Part shown: positions 19,201-26,815 of the stretch, piece by piece | How positions within the stretch are numbered: position 1 is the stretch's first letter | Layout: the number at the start of each line of letters is the position of its first letter | Source: Clostridia bacterium | GTDB lineage: Bacteria; Bacillota; Clostridia; TANB77; UBA1234 | DNA: 64,000 bases | Assembly: GCA_017462965.1 (NCBI GenBank) | Contig: JAFTQC010000062.1 | Location: 87,719-151,718 of the forward strand | Direction of reading: 5' to 3' | Program-made: the position numbers and the translations under genes | Notes under the pieces: generated by a model | What the model saw: only the letters and a program-made list of their open reading frames with translations | Database searches by the model: none | What the model was told of the DNA's origin: nothing

Positions 19201-19677
19201 CGCGAGATGCGAGGAGAAGTGGTTGCAGAAGAAATTGATACTCAGATTGATTTAAAAGTTACTGCATACATTCCAACGTCTTATATTGAAAATGTAAATC
19301 AAAAAATTGAGGTATATCAAGATATTGCAAATATTGATAAAGAAGATCAGATTTCAGAAATTATAGATGAATTGATTGATAGATACGGAGATGTTCCGAA
19401 AGAAGTTTATAACTTGTTAGAGGTTGCAAAAATAAAAATGTTGGCTCGCGAATTGCAAGTTATAAAAATTTCACAAAAAGATGATAATGTAATGATTCAA
19501 TTTAATGATCCTGAAAGAATTACAAATGCTTGCATTCAGATACTTATAGACATTTATAAAAACAAAATATTTTTCTCGTCAGGAGCTGTTCCATATATCA
19601 CATTAAAGTTGCAATCTAAAAAGGATAGTGATATATTAGGAGAGGTTATGAAAATATTGAAGATATTGAAAGGATGA
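16231..19677 (+). CDS. mfd: Transcription-repair coupling factor Mfd
   Basis: About 1148 residues, full length. In order: an N-terminal UvrB-like region (YPRREPIYYD), the RNA polymerase-interacting CarD-like domain (GDYIVHATHGIGQYVG), a RecG-like helicase with Walker A GDVGYGKTEVA and DEEH box, motif VI near QVRGRVGRSDR, and the C-terminal TRCF domain. It removes stalled RNA polymerase and recruits UvrA. The longest frame would start at 16174, inside the promoter, so I chose ATG 16231; GTG 16216 is possible. AGGGAG is rather far upstream. A PpiC-like gene follows 9 bases later, as in many Firmicutes. Confidence 0.96.
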   Translation: MDILAKVLPKMKKFNDYINDVNKQNFPISLSGLSDSQKSHFIYATRFYSEKPILIVTYNELEIKKFREDMKFFSDEKVLIYPRREPIYYDIDTTNKDITMDRLSIYTKLYGGESCIILTSIEALMQKTISKNQLFSRVLQLEVGTSILLEKLTTDLTNLGYERTDMVEGRGQFCVRGGIVDVFPLTTENPVRIEFWGDEIDSLRAFDVESQRTIEPIKEINIFPAEEFLIDKEELDAIGDKILEKYPRAIQDVEVIKNGNYLTKIDKYFEFFYKETSTLLNYISKDTIVFLDEPARIDSKCRAIEGDNKEFIEAFLEKNGIMPSYTKAMYSKMDMDILLEGKNIINLERINVSTHAKRNGYSFSCREVNFFRGSMDIFVQEVQDAHDAGKIVLVLGGTISKARGIATMLLEHNIPSMFLENLDEAFLNSKQILVIPGNLTEGFEYDELNLIIASGELGNIKDTKKRSYKPAVFKEGKKVVFADLNVGDYIVHATHGIGQYVGIHTLVVDGIKRDYIKLKYRDDDTMYIPTTQLDNIRKYMGAGDNPPKLNRMGSKEFANTKAKVKAQLKDIAKGLIDLYAKRRQLKGYQFAKDTVWQKEFEDAFPYQETDDQLRCIEEIKADMESERPMDRLLCGDVGYGKTEVAIRAAFKAVMDGKQVAYLVPTTVLAQQQYESFRERLKDYPVKVNVLNRFRSTKEKNLIIKGLKSGEIDILIGTHRIIQKDVDFKNLGLLIVDEEHRFGVGDKEKIKNLKTNVDVLTMTATPIPRTMHMSIVGIRDMSVIYEPPHNRRPIQTYVLEYDAEVIKEAIIKELEREGQVFYLYNRVESIERKASEISNLVPEARVAFAHGKMTGTELENIMKDFMEKKIDVLICTTILETGIDIPNANTIIIEDADRLGLAQLYQVRGRVGRSDRAAYAYITYRKNKVLAEASEKRLKAIKEFTEFGSGFKIALRDLEIRGAGNILGPEQHGHMESVGYEMYCKLLDEAVREMRGEVVAEEIDTQIDLKVTAYIPTSYIENVNQKIEVYQDIANIDKEDQISEIIDELIDRYGDVPKEVYNLLEVAKIKMLARELQVIKISQKDDNVMIQFNDPERITNACIQILIDIYKNKIFFSSGAVPYITLKLQSKKDSDILGEVMKILKILKG

Positions 19678-19686
19678 TTATTTAAT

Positions 19687-20724
19687 ATGGACAAAAAACA
19701 AATGGTAATAGTTTCTGTAATTGCTGCCATAGTTGTAGCTTTAGTAGTTGGAGTGGTTGTTGTTTCAGATACTACGCCAAGACTTACTAAACAAGAGGTT
19801 TTAAAGGTTGATAATAATATTTACACAGTAGAAGAGCTAGAAAAATTTATGTATATTTCAAAAGAAGCTGATGGAGATATTGAAAAAGCTCTTACTGAAG
19901 AAGAGATGGAAACAATATATGGTGAATTTATACAATCAAAAGTGTATGCTGCTGCGGCTGATTCTAAGAAAATTTCATTCCCTAGCGGAGAAGTTGCTAG
20001 TGCGCAATCTAAGTACGATTCAAAGGCTTCTGTGTTTGAAGCACATGGCATAACATCTGGAGATTATATGAGATATGCAGAAGATAATTATAAAATGACA
20101 ACCTTAATGAATAATATTTCAACGTATTATGAATTACCAGAAGATATTTATAATGAGTTCAAAAATAGTTATTCTGGAGATGATTTGAAATCTTATTCTT
20201 TCAGAACTATGAGATTTTACTATGAAGTGCCTGCGTCTGGCGAATCTGGTGATGTAGAGCCAAAAGTTAATGAGTCTGGAGAAATTGTAGAAGATAGAAG
20301 AAAAGAATCTGTTCGTGCTAAAGCTGAAGCAGCACTTGCAGCTGTTAATAATAGCGGAGATTTTGAAAAAATCGCTGAAGAACAAGCAGACGGAAGATAT
20401 ACAATAAATAATAATGGTTTAGTATATTTGAATGGAAATTTAGAGTATGCAATTGCTCCTATACTTGAATCAAAATTAGGTTCAAAAGATTTGTATGAAA
20501 AAGTAAAAGCTTTAAATGTTGGCGAAGTAACAGAAATGGTTGATGACACAGAAGGTACATCGTTTATTTTCACTAAACTTGAATCTGTAGAAGATGGCTT
20601 TGTTGGAGAGGCTGACAAAGAAGTTAGAGAACAACTAATTTCTGAAGTACAAGAAACAATAATACTTAAAGATGTAAGCTATCAAGAAAATATGTCAGCG
20701 TTAATACAATTTTTATATAAATAA
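19687..20724 (+). CDS. PrsA/SurA-type membrane-anchored peptidyl-prolyl isomerase-like protein
   Basis: 345 residues with an N-terminal membrane anchor (residues about 6-27) and no lipobox Cys, so it is membrane-tethered rather than a lipoprotein. A SurA-like helical region is followed by a divergent parvulin-like segment (FEKIAEEQADGRYTINNNG, then KALNVGEVTEMVDD). It probably assists folding of exported proteins on the outer face. It follows mfd directly, a common Clostridia arrangement. The parvulin part is short and catalytic activity is uncertain. Confidence 0.8.
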   Translation: MDKKQMVIVSVIAAIVVALVVGVVVVSDTTPRLTKQEVLKVDNNIYTVEELEKFMYISKEADGDIEKALTEEEMETIYGEFIQSKVYAAAADSKKISFPSGEVASAQSKYDSKASVFEAHGITSGDYMRYAEDNYKMTTLMNNISTYYELPEDIYNEFKNSYSGDDLKSYSFRTMRFYYEVPASGESGDVEPKVNESGEIVEDRRKESVRAKAEAALAAVNNSGDFEKIAEEQADGRYTINNNGLVYLNGNLEYAIAPILESKLGSKDLYEKVKALNVGEVTEMVDDTEGTSFIFTKLESVEDGFVGEADKEVREQLISEVQETIILKDVSYQENMSALIQFLYK

Positions 20725-20736
20725 GCAAAACAAAAG

Positions 20737-20763
20737 AAAACTGCTGTAAAAAGCAGTTTTTTT
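20737..20763 (+). terminator. Terminator after the foldase gene
   Basis: AAAACTGCT pairs with AGCAGTTTT, followed by three further T. Confidence 0.9.
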
Positions 20764-20784
20764 AATAAAGAGAGGTGCTATGAA

Positions 20785-21552
20785 GTGATAACTAGTAAAA
20801 CGAATGATTTGATTAAATACATAAAAAGTTTAAGCCTTAAGAAGAATAGAGATGAAAGTGGAGATTTTATTGTTGAAGGTATAAAAATGGTCAATGAAGT
20901 TGTACTTTCTGACTATAAAATCAAAAAAATTCTTATATGTGAAGAACTTTTAGGAGAATCTTTTGATGCACGAAATAATGAGGTTGAGTTCGTGTCAAAG
21001 GTTGTTTTTGAATATATTTCTGATACTAAAACTCCGCAAGGAATAATGGCTGTTGTTTCAAAGAAAGAAACATCAAAAGTTGTACTTGGAGAAAATATAT
21101 TCGCGCTTGATAATGTGCAAGATCCAGGAAATTTAGGAACGATTATTAGAACTTTAGATTGTGCTGGAATAAATACGTTGCTTCTTTCAAAAGGTTGTGC
21201 AGATGAATATAACACAAAAGTTATAAGAAGTACCATGGGAGCAATATTTAGAGTAAATATTTTATCTGATTTGGAATTGAAAGAAGAGTTAGAAAAGTTA
21301 AAAGAAGATGGCTACAATTTAGTGGTTACTTCTCTTGAAGGTGCGACAAGTCTTTTTGAACATAAATTTTCGGGAAAGAATGTAATTGTAATAGGAAATG
21401 AATCAAACGGCGTAAGTAAAGAAATTCAAGAAATAGCAAATGTTAGAATAAAAATTCCTATGGTAGGACAGACGGAAAGCTTGAATGCAGGTGTTGCAGC
21501 AAGCTTGATGGCGTATGAAGTGTTGCGTACGAACAGCATGGATGCTCATTAA
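20785..21552 (+). CDS. SpoU-family 2'-O-ribose RNA methyltransferase
   Basis: 255 residues from a GTG start preceded by AGAGGTG. The N-terminal substrate-binding part is followed by the SPOUT knot motifs DNVQDPGNLGTIIRT, VIGNESNGVS and IPMVGQTESLNAGVAAS. It methylates ribose in rRNA (RlmB/TsnR type) or tRNA using SAM; the exact target cannot be read from sequence. The gene is monocistronic here, between a terminator and the giant palindrome E. Confidence 0.92.
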   Translation: MITSKTNDLIKYIKSLSLKKNRDESGDFIVEGIKMVNEVVLSDYKIKKILICEELLGESFDARNNEVEFVSKVVFEYISDTKTPQGIMAVVSKKETSKVVLGENIFALDNVQDPGNLGTIIRTLDCAGINTLLLSKGCADEYNTKVIRSTMGAIFRVNILSDLELKEELEKLKEDGYNLVVTSLEGATSLFEHKFSGKNVIVIGNESNGVSKEIQEIANVRIKIPMVGQTESLNAGVAASLMAYEVLRTNSMDAH

Positions 21553-21554
21553 AT

Positions 21555-21731
21555 TTGGAAATTGGGACGGAGTCATCAACGGGGACAGCCCTTTTCATCA
21601 ACGGGGACAGCCCTTTTTGATAAATAAGTAAAAATAATTTTCACTTTTATTAATACTTACATTTATCAAAAAGGGCTGTCCCCGTTGATGAAAAGGGCTG
21701 TCCCCGTTGATGACTCCGTCCCAATTTCCAA
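21555..21731. repeat. Perfect 71-bp inverted repeat (REP-like copy E)
   Basis: Arms 21555-21625 and 21661-21731 are exact reverse complements, separated by a 35-base AT-rich loop. Each arm holds a tandem duplication of a unit of about 22 bases with CATCAACGGGGACAGCCC and an outer block TTGGAAATTGGGACGG shared with the element at 35251. It lies between the convergent methyltransferase and DUF4364 genes. Confidence 0.95.
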
Positions 21732-21734
21732 TTT

Positions 21735-22283
21735 TTAATTGTTTGAAATCATATTTAAAATATCACTATAATACTCGTTTGCGTTAGCTTTCCAGTTTTC
21801 AGCGATTTTTTTTGCTTCTGATTGAGAGTTGCAAAGAATGTTTAATTCAAAAACAGTTTGATGTGCTTCTGATAGTTTACATTTTGTTGTGTATGTATTA
21901 TTGTTTTCTGGTATGTATTCAGCAGAAATAATAAGTTCGTTTGTGACATCTTTTAAAAGACTCTTTGTAATTAAGTTTAGCTTGTGTTTTATGATACCAG
22001 GGAGCATATTTTCAGTTAATTCAAGAACTTCAGAACCAAGAGAAGTGATTTCATAAAACCATTCCTCGTTTTGTTTATAACTCATAATATATTTTTTTTC
22101 GACAAGATCTGAAAGCAAATGCTGGAAATAATAATAATTAAAGCCTTCGAAATCATAAAGAAGCTTTAAAATTTGAAGATTAGATAGGGTACAATTAACA
22201 TTGTGCATCAAATATAAAATTATTAATTTATTTTCGGCAAGTGTCTCGCCACTTTCAGGAATTGTATTATTATTTTCATTCAT
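21735..22283 (-). CDS. DUF4364 family protein (winged-helix-like)
   Basis: The opening AENKLIILYLMHNVNCTLS, the pattern NYYYFQHLLSDLVEKKYI and the ending LNILCNSQSEAKKIAENWK with YYSDIL match the DUF4364 family of Clostridia, which has a winged-helix N-terminal part and an unknown role. On the reverse strand AAAGGTGATTTT precedes the ATG at 22283; the frame is open seven codons further upstream but without a ribosome site. It is transcribed alone. Confidence 0.85.
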   Translation of the reverse strand: MNENNNTIPESGETLAENKLIILYLMHNVNCTLSNLQILKLLYDFEGFNYYYFQHLLSDLVEKKYIMSYKQNEEWFYEITSLGSEVLELTENMLPGIIKHKLNLITKSLLKDVTNELIISAEYIPENNNTYTTKCKLSEAHQTVFELNILCNSQSEAKKIAENWKANANEYYSDILNMISNN

Positions 22284-22367
22284 AAAATCACCTTTATAAC
22301 TCAAAATATGGGAGAAATCCCTCTATTCGAGTGCATTATATCACGAAAAAATGTTATAAGCAAGTTA

Positions 22368-22396
22368 TTGTATGGCTAGCAGATTTATGCTACAAT
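22368..22396 (+). promoter_or_regulatory. Promoter of the ECF sigma operon
   Basis: TTGTAT (22368-22373), 17 bases, TACAAT (22391-22396). It resembles a sigma-A site rather than an ECF autoregulated one. Confidence 0.75.
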
Positions 22397-22433
22397 TCAA
22401 AGTGGAGAAAGTTCTAGAAAAGGTGGTGATTGT

Positions 22434-23018
22434 GTGAGTGATGAAGAATTAGTGAAAAAAGTAAAAAATGGCGATGTTGATGCATTTGAACAAATAATTA
22501 CTAAGTATGAAAAAAAGATTTTTGGCCTTATTTATAATATGTTAAGAAATGAAAATGAAGTTGAAGATGTTGCGCAAGAAGTTTTTATAAAAGTGTATAA
22601 AAATCTTGATAAGTTTCATGGTGATTCTTCATTGTACACATGGATATATAAGATTGCCACCAATTTGTGCTTGGATCAAATAAAAAAGCGTAAAGAGGTT
22701 ATATATATAGACGAGAAGTTACAGCTTGATGATGGCGAGGTTGATTTTCAGCTTCCTAGCGATGAAAAGTTGCAAGATGAGATTTATGAGCAAAAAGAGC
22801 TAAAGCAGAAGCTTGAAAAATGCATCGATAAATTGCCTGAAAGACAAAAAACGATGATTGTTTTAAGAGATATTAAGGGATTATCTTATGATGAAATTGC
22901 TGAAATTCTTGATTTGAAGCTTGGAACAGTTAAATCACAGATAAATAGAGCGAGGCTGAAACTTAAGGAATTGCTTGAAAAAGACGGAACTTTTGTTGAA
23001 TATATAGAGTCTAAATAG
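22434..23018 (+). CDS. ECF-type RNA polymerase sigma factor (SigW-like)
   Basis: 194 residues from a GTG start after AAAGGTGGTGATT. Region 2 (EQIITKYEKKIFGLIYNMLRN, EDVAQEVFIKVYKNL, SSLYTWIYKIATNLC) and region 4 (LPERQKTMIVLRDIKGLSYDEIAEIL, GTVKSQINRARLKLKELL) are complete, with no region 1 or 3, as in group 4 sigma factors. The next gene encodes a membrane protein typical of cognate anti-sigma factors, so it probably responds to an envelope signal. Confidence 0.95.
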   Translation: MSDEELVKKVKNGDVDAFEQIITKYEKKIFGLIYNMLRNENEVEDVAQEVFIKVYKNLDKFHGDSSLYTWIYKIATNLCLDQIKKRKEVIYIDEKLQLDDGEVDFQLPSDEKLQDEIYEQKELKQKLEKCIDKLPERQKTMIVLRDIKGLSYDEIAEILDLKLGTVKSQINRARLKLKELLEKDGTFVEYIESK

Positions 23019-23049
23019 TAAGAGTAAAATGAAAGAGAGGTGATAACAT

Positions 23050-23730
23050 ATGAAAAAAATGCTAGATGAACTTAAAAAATTAGATGTTGATTATGAAGTG
23101 CCAGCAGATTTTAGTAAAAAAGTTATGGAAAGAATAAAAAATGAGAATATTGAAAATACTGAAAAATCAAAGGGAAATGTTTCATATTTAAGAAAATATG
23201 TTATCCCTTGGACTTCTGCTGTTGCGGTTTTGATGGTTGTTGCGATTGTTACTATTGGTGGAACTGTAAGAGATAAGTCATCTAATGAATCTGCTAGTAT
23301 TAATTTTTCTGGTGCTATGAATGATACGATTAGTGCGGCTCAATCTGCTGATAATAAAGTTATGGAAGGTGCTGTGGCAGAATCTTCGGTGAATAGTGCT
23401 ATTAAAGATAAAAATGATATTTTTGATTTTGTGTTTGATATAGCAAAGGATGCAAATGATTCAGTTGTAATGGATGAAATTGAAAATGAAATTCCGAGTG
23501 CTACTATGAAGGATAATGTTGAAATGCAGAATACCAGAGTTGAAGGAGTTTTGACGATTGAAGTAATTTCAGAGTTGCTTAAGGAAAATAGTATTGAATT
23601 TGAACTTGAAGATGATTTTATAATTTTGATGAATGAAGATTTTGAAGTTATAAGTGATATTCTAAAAAAAGTAGAGAAAGATATTGAAATTACTGAAGAA
23701 GAAAATATAATTAAGATTAATTTGAAATAA
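23050..23730 (+). CDS. Probable anti-sigma factor, single-pass membrane protein
   Basis: 226 residues. A short cytoplasmic N-terminus (LKKLDVDYEVPADFSKKVMERI, a common anti-sigma opening) is followed by one membrane segment (about residues 56-75) and an outside domain rich in Asn, Asp and Glu. No zinc motif HxxxCxxC is present. It lies 31 bases after the ECF sigma gene and is preceded by AGAGGTGATAACAT. The pairing is the main reason for the call. Confidence 0.78.
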   Translation: MKKMLDELKKLDVDYEVPADFSKKVMERIKNENIENTEKSKGNVSYLRKYVIPWTSAVAVLMVVAIVTIGGTVRDKSSNESASINFSGAMNDTISAAQSADNKVMEGAVAESSVNSAIKDKNDIFDFVFDIAKDANDSVVMDEIENEIPSATMKDNVEMQNTRVEGVLTIEVISELLKENSIEFELEDDFIILMNEDFEVISDILKKVEKDIEITEEENIIKINLK

Positions 23731-23741
23731 AGAGGTGCTTT

Positions 23742-25353
23742 ATGCTTCGGGCAATTGCATATAAAAAATATAGGAATAATTGATGAAGTTACTATAAATT
23801 TTGAGGATGGACTTAATATTTTGACTGGAGAAACTGGTGCTGGAAAAAGTTTGATAATAGATTCGATAAATGCAATTACAGGTTCTAGAATGTCAAAGGA
23901 TATAATAAAATATGGAGAAAGCATGGCTTTAGTAGAAGCCTGCTTTTTTGATGCTGATGAAACGAAGATTCTTACAAGGGAGTTTTTTCAAAACGGAAGA
24001 AATGTTTGTAAAATTGATGGCAGAATGGTTACACTTGGAGAACTTAAAGAAATTGGTGAGAATTTAATAGATATTCACGGTCAACATGATAATCAGTCTT
24101 TGCTAAATGAGAAAACTCATCTTAATCTTTTGGATAGCTTTGCTTCCAAGGAAATTTTGGCTGTTAAAGAAGAATATAAGAAACATTTTGAAGAGTATAA
24201 AGAGATTAAGGAAAAGATTAAAAATAGCTTTGGCGATCCAATTGAGAGAGCAAGGAGAATTGATCTTTTGAAGTATCAAAAGGATGAAATTGAGCAAGCT
24301 AAATTAAGCCCTGAAGAGGAGCATAAGCTTGAAGAACAGCGAAATATAATGATGAATGCCGAAAAAATAGTTGGTTCATTAAAAAAATCGTATGGCTTGC
24401 TTGATGAAAGTGTTTTAGATAATTTGGGAACTATCACGTACGAATTGTCACATATTTCTAATATAAATCAAAAGTATGAACAAGTTTTGCAAACAATAAA
24501 TGATTCATACTATTCTCTTAAAGATGCGACTAGCGAAATTATGGAATATGCTGAAGAAGTTGACTTTGATGAAAAAGAACAACGTGAAGTTGAAGAGAGA
24601 ATGGATTTGATTTTTTCACTTAAAAGGAAATATGGAAATGATGTCCAAAAGATTTTGGAGTATTTAGATAAAATTTCTGAAGAGTTAAATTTTTTAGAAA
24701 ATTCAGAAGAAATTATTCAAAACTTAGAAAATGAACTAAATAAAAAAGATAAAATTTTGAAAAAACTTGCTGGTGAACTTAGAAAAATTAGAAAAGAATT
24801 TTCTGAGAAAATTAGTAAAAAAGTTAATGAGCAACTTGTTGATTTGGAAATGAAGAAGGCTCATATCGAGTTTGAATTTAAAGAGCTTGAGAATTTTAAT
24901 GAAAATGGAATGGATGCTGTGCAAATTTTAATTTGTACGAATGCGGGCGAAGGTTTGAAGCCGCTTACTAAAATTGCTTCTGGTGGTGAGGTTTCAAGGG
25001 TTATGCTTGCATTAAAAACTGTGCTTTGCATGGTTGATGAGGTTCCTACAATGATTTTTGACGAAATAGATACAGGAATAAGTGGACAGGCTGGTAAGGC
25101 TGTTGCTGACAAGATGAAGATAATTGGAAAAACTCATCAAGTTATATCTGTAACGCATTTGCCTGTGATTGCTGCTGCAGGTGATTCAAATTATTACATT
25201 GAAAAAAATACTGTAAATGATAGAACTGCGACAAGTGTCAAAAAGTTAAATGAGAAAGAGACTGTGAATGAAGTTGCTAGAATAATTGCCGGAAACGATT
25301 TGTCGGATGCGGTAATTAAGCATGCGAAAGAACTTAGAAAAAATATGAAATAA
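23742..25353 (+). CDS. recN: DNA repair ATPase RecN, +1 frameshift at codon 3
   Basis: SMC-like protein: Walker A GETGAGKS near the N-terminus, central coiled coils, and Walker B TMIFDEIDTGISG near the C-terminus. It acts in double-strand break repair. The expected start is ATG 23742, four bases after AGAGGTG, giving M-L; then CGG (23748-23750) is followed by an out-of-frame continuation. Skipping one base at 23748-23751 gives M-L-(G/R)-Q-L-H-I-K-N-I, the normal RecN beginning. The in-frame TTG at 23755 has no ribosome site at proper distance and would lose the first residues. See findings for the shared CGG motif. Confidence 0.93.
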
Positions 25354-25374
25354 AATTAGATGAAATATCTGTTT

Positions 25375-25411
25375 AAATTACCTACAAAATTATTTGTAGG
25401 TAATTTTTTTT
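25375..25411 (+). terminator. Terminator after recN
   Basis: AAATTACCTACAAA pairs with TTTGTAGGTAATTT, followed by a T run. Confidence 0.92.
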
Positions 25412-25475
25412 GTCCTCATAACTTGATGTTTTTTTGGACAACTTATTTTTGAAACAAAATGAAAGGAGTTCAAAT

Positions 25476-26702
25476 ATGAAACAAAAAAAATCTTTTTTCA
25501 TAATTATAATGTTCATAATTTTATTTGTTTATACGACTAATATTGATAAAATACCGAGCGAAATAGTTTTGTTTCAAAATCAAGATTATGAGATAAGTTA
25601 TATGAAGGGAATTAATTTAGAAGGAGAAAATGTATCTGTGGCCGATACATTTTTTAGAAATTTTGCGAAAATAAGTGGTAATTATGTTGGTGATGAAAAG
25701 ATAACTTTATCCGTCTTTGGAGGAGCGATTAAGAAAGATATAAATGTTAGTGTGCTGCCGAAAACAAATGTAATTCTTGGAGGGGATACGGTTGGAATAA
25801 GACTGTATTCTGAGGGCGTGCTTGTGATTGGAGAGATGCCGGTTCAAGGGATGGATGGAAATTATTATGAACCATATTCGGCGACCAAGATTGAAAAGGG
25901 CGATATTATTACTAAAATTAATGATGTTCCGGTTGAAACGATAGAGGAATTAACTGAACTTGTGAATAATTCTGATGAAGAAAAAATAAGTATAGAGTAT
26001 AAAAAAGATGATACGGTTATAAAAGAGGAAATGGTTCCTGTAAAAGCTTTTGGAGACAATTTGAAAAAATTAGGTTTATGGGTAAAAGATGGAGTTATGG
26101 GTGTTGGAACGCTTACCTTTTATGATCCTGAAAATAAAATGTATGCAGCGTTAGGTCATGGTATTTCAGATACTGAAGTAAAAGAACTTATAAATGTTGA
26201 TACCGGTAAGATAAATGTTGCTTCGATTTTGGATGTGACGAAAGGCGCTAAAGATGCTCCTGGCGAGATTAAAGGCCTTTTAAATGATGATATTCAAATA
26301 GGTACAATTGAAAAAAATAATCTCTCAGGAATATTTGGTGAGTTTACAGATAATTCAAATTATTTTAGGGGAAGAAAAAGTGTGGAAATTGCTGCCAAAA
26401 ATGAAGTTAAACTAGGAAAAGCAAAGGTGATTTGTACGGTAGATGGTGATAATTATCCGAAGGAATATGATATAGAAATTTTAAAAATTGCAACAGATTC
26501 AAATTCATATTCTAGAGGAATGACAATAAAAGTAACTGATTCTCAATTGCTTGAGAAGACTGGCGGGATAATTCAAGGAATGAGTGGAAGTCCGATAATT
26601 CAAGAGGGAAAGCTAATTGGAGCAGTTACACATGTATACGTCAAAGATCCAACGAAGGGATATGCGATATTTGCAGAAACGATGCTGAAAGAAATGGACT
26701 GA
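25476..26702 (+). CDS. spoIVB: SpoIVB peptidase (stage IV sporulation protein B)
   Basis: 408 residues from ATG 25476, preceded by AAAGGAG. There is an N-terminal membrane anchor (residues about 5-22), a PDZ domain (around EKGDIITKINDVPVE) and an S55 serine peptidase domain with GHGIS (His228) and GMSGSPI (Ser372 region). In spore formers it is secreted from the forespore and triggers processing of pro-sigma-K through SpoIVFA. recN-spoIVB is a conserved order, but spo0A, the usual next gene, is not here: a REP palindrome and an FAD enzyme follow. Confidence 0.96.
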   Translation: MKQKKSFFIIIMFIILFVYTTNIDKIPSEIVLFQNQDYEISYMKGINLEGENVSVADTFFRNFAKISGNYVGDEKITLSVFGGAIKKDINVSVLPKTNVILGGDTVGIRLYSEGVLVIGEMPVQGMDGNYYEPYSATKIEKGDIITKINDVPVETIEELTELVNNSDEEKISIEYKKDDTVIKEEMVPVKAFGDNLKKLGLWVKDGVMGVGTLTFYDPENKMYAALGHGISDTEVKELINVDTGKINVASILDVTKGAKDAPGEIKGLLNDDIQIGTIEKNNLSGIFGEFTDNSNYFRGRKSVEIAAKNEVKLGKAKVICTVDGDNYPKEYDIEILKIATDSNSYSRGMTIKVTDSQLLEKTGGIIQGMSGSPIIQEGKLIGAVTHVYVKDPTKGYAIFAETMLKEMD

Positions 26703-26708
26703 ATTAAT

Positions 26709-26761
26709 AAGGGGGACGTCCCTTTTTGTGAAAAATTTTCACAAAAAGGGACGTCCCCCTT
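26709..26761. repeat. REP-like palindrome, copy F
   Basis: Perfect arms 26709-26734 and 26736-26761 with a single-base centre; the core is GGGACGTCCC and the inner part TTTTTGTGAAAA. It is related to copy B at 12155, which has GGGACGCCCC with the same inner part. Confidence 0.95.
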
Positions 26762-26789
26762 GCGAAAAGCACAGCAATATATGTATAAT
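26760..26789 (+). promoter_or_regulatory. Promoter of the FAD enzyme, -35 at REP edge
   Basis: TTGCGA (26760-26765) begins within the last bases of palindrome F; an 18-base spacer leads to a perfect TATAAT (26784-26789). Confidence 0.75.
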
Positions 26790-26815
26790 TGCATATGGTA
26801 AAGGAGGTATGCGAG

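Noticed and set aside
21551..21735. CRISPR array or integron-like repeat at the large palindrome
   Set aside because: There are only two inverted arms with a tandem pair in each, no regular spacers, and no cas genes nearby.
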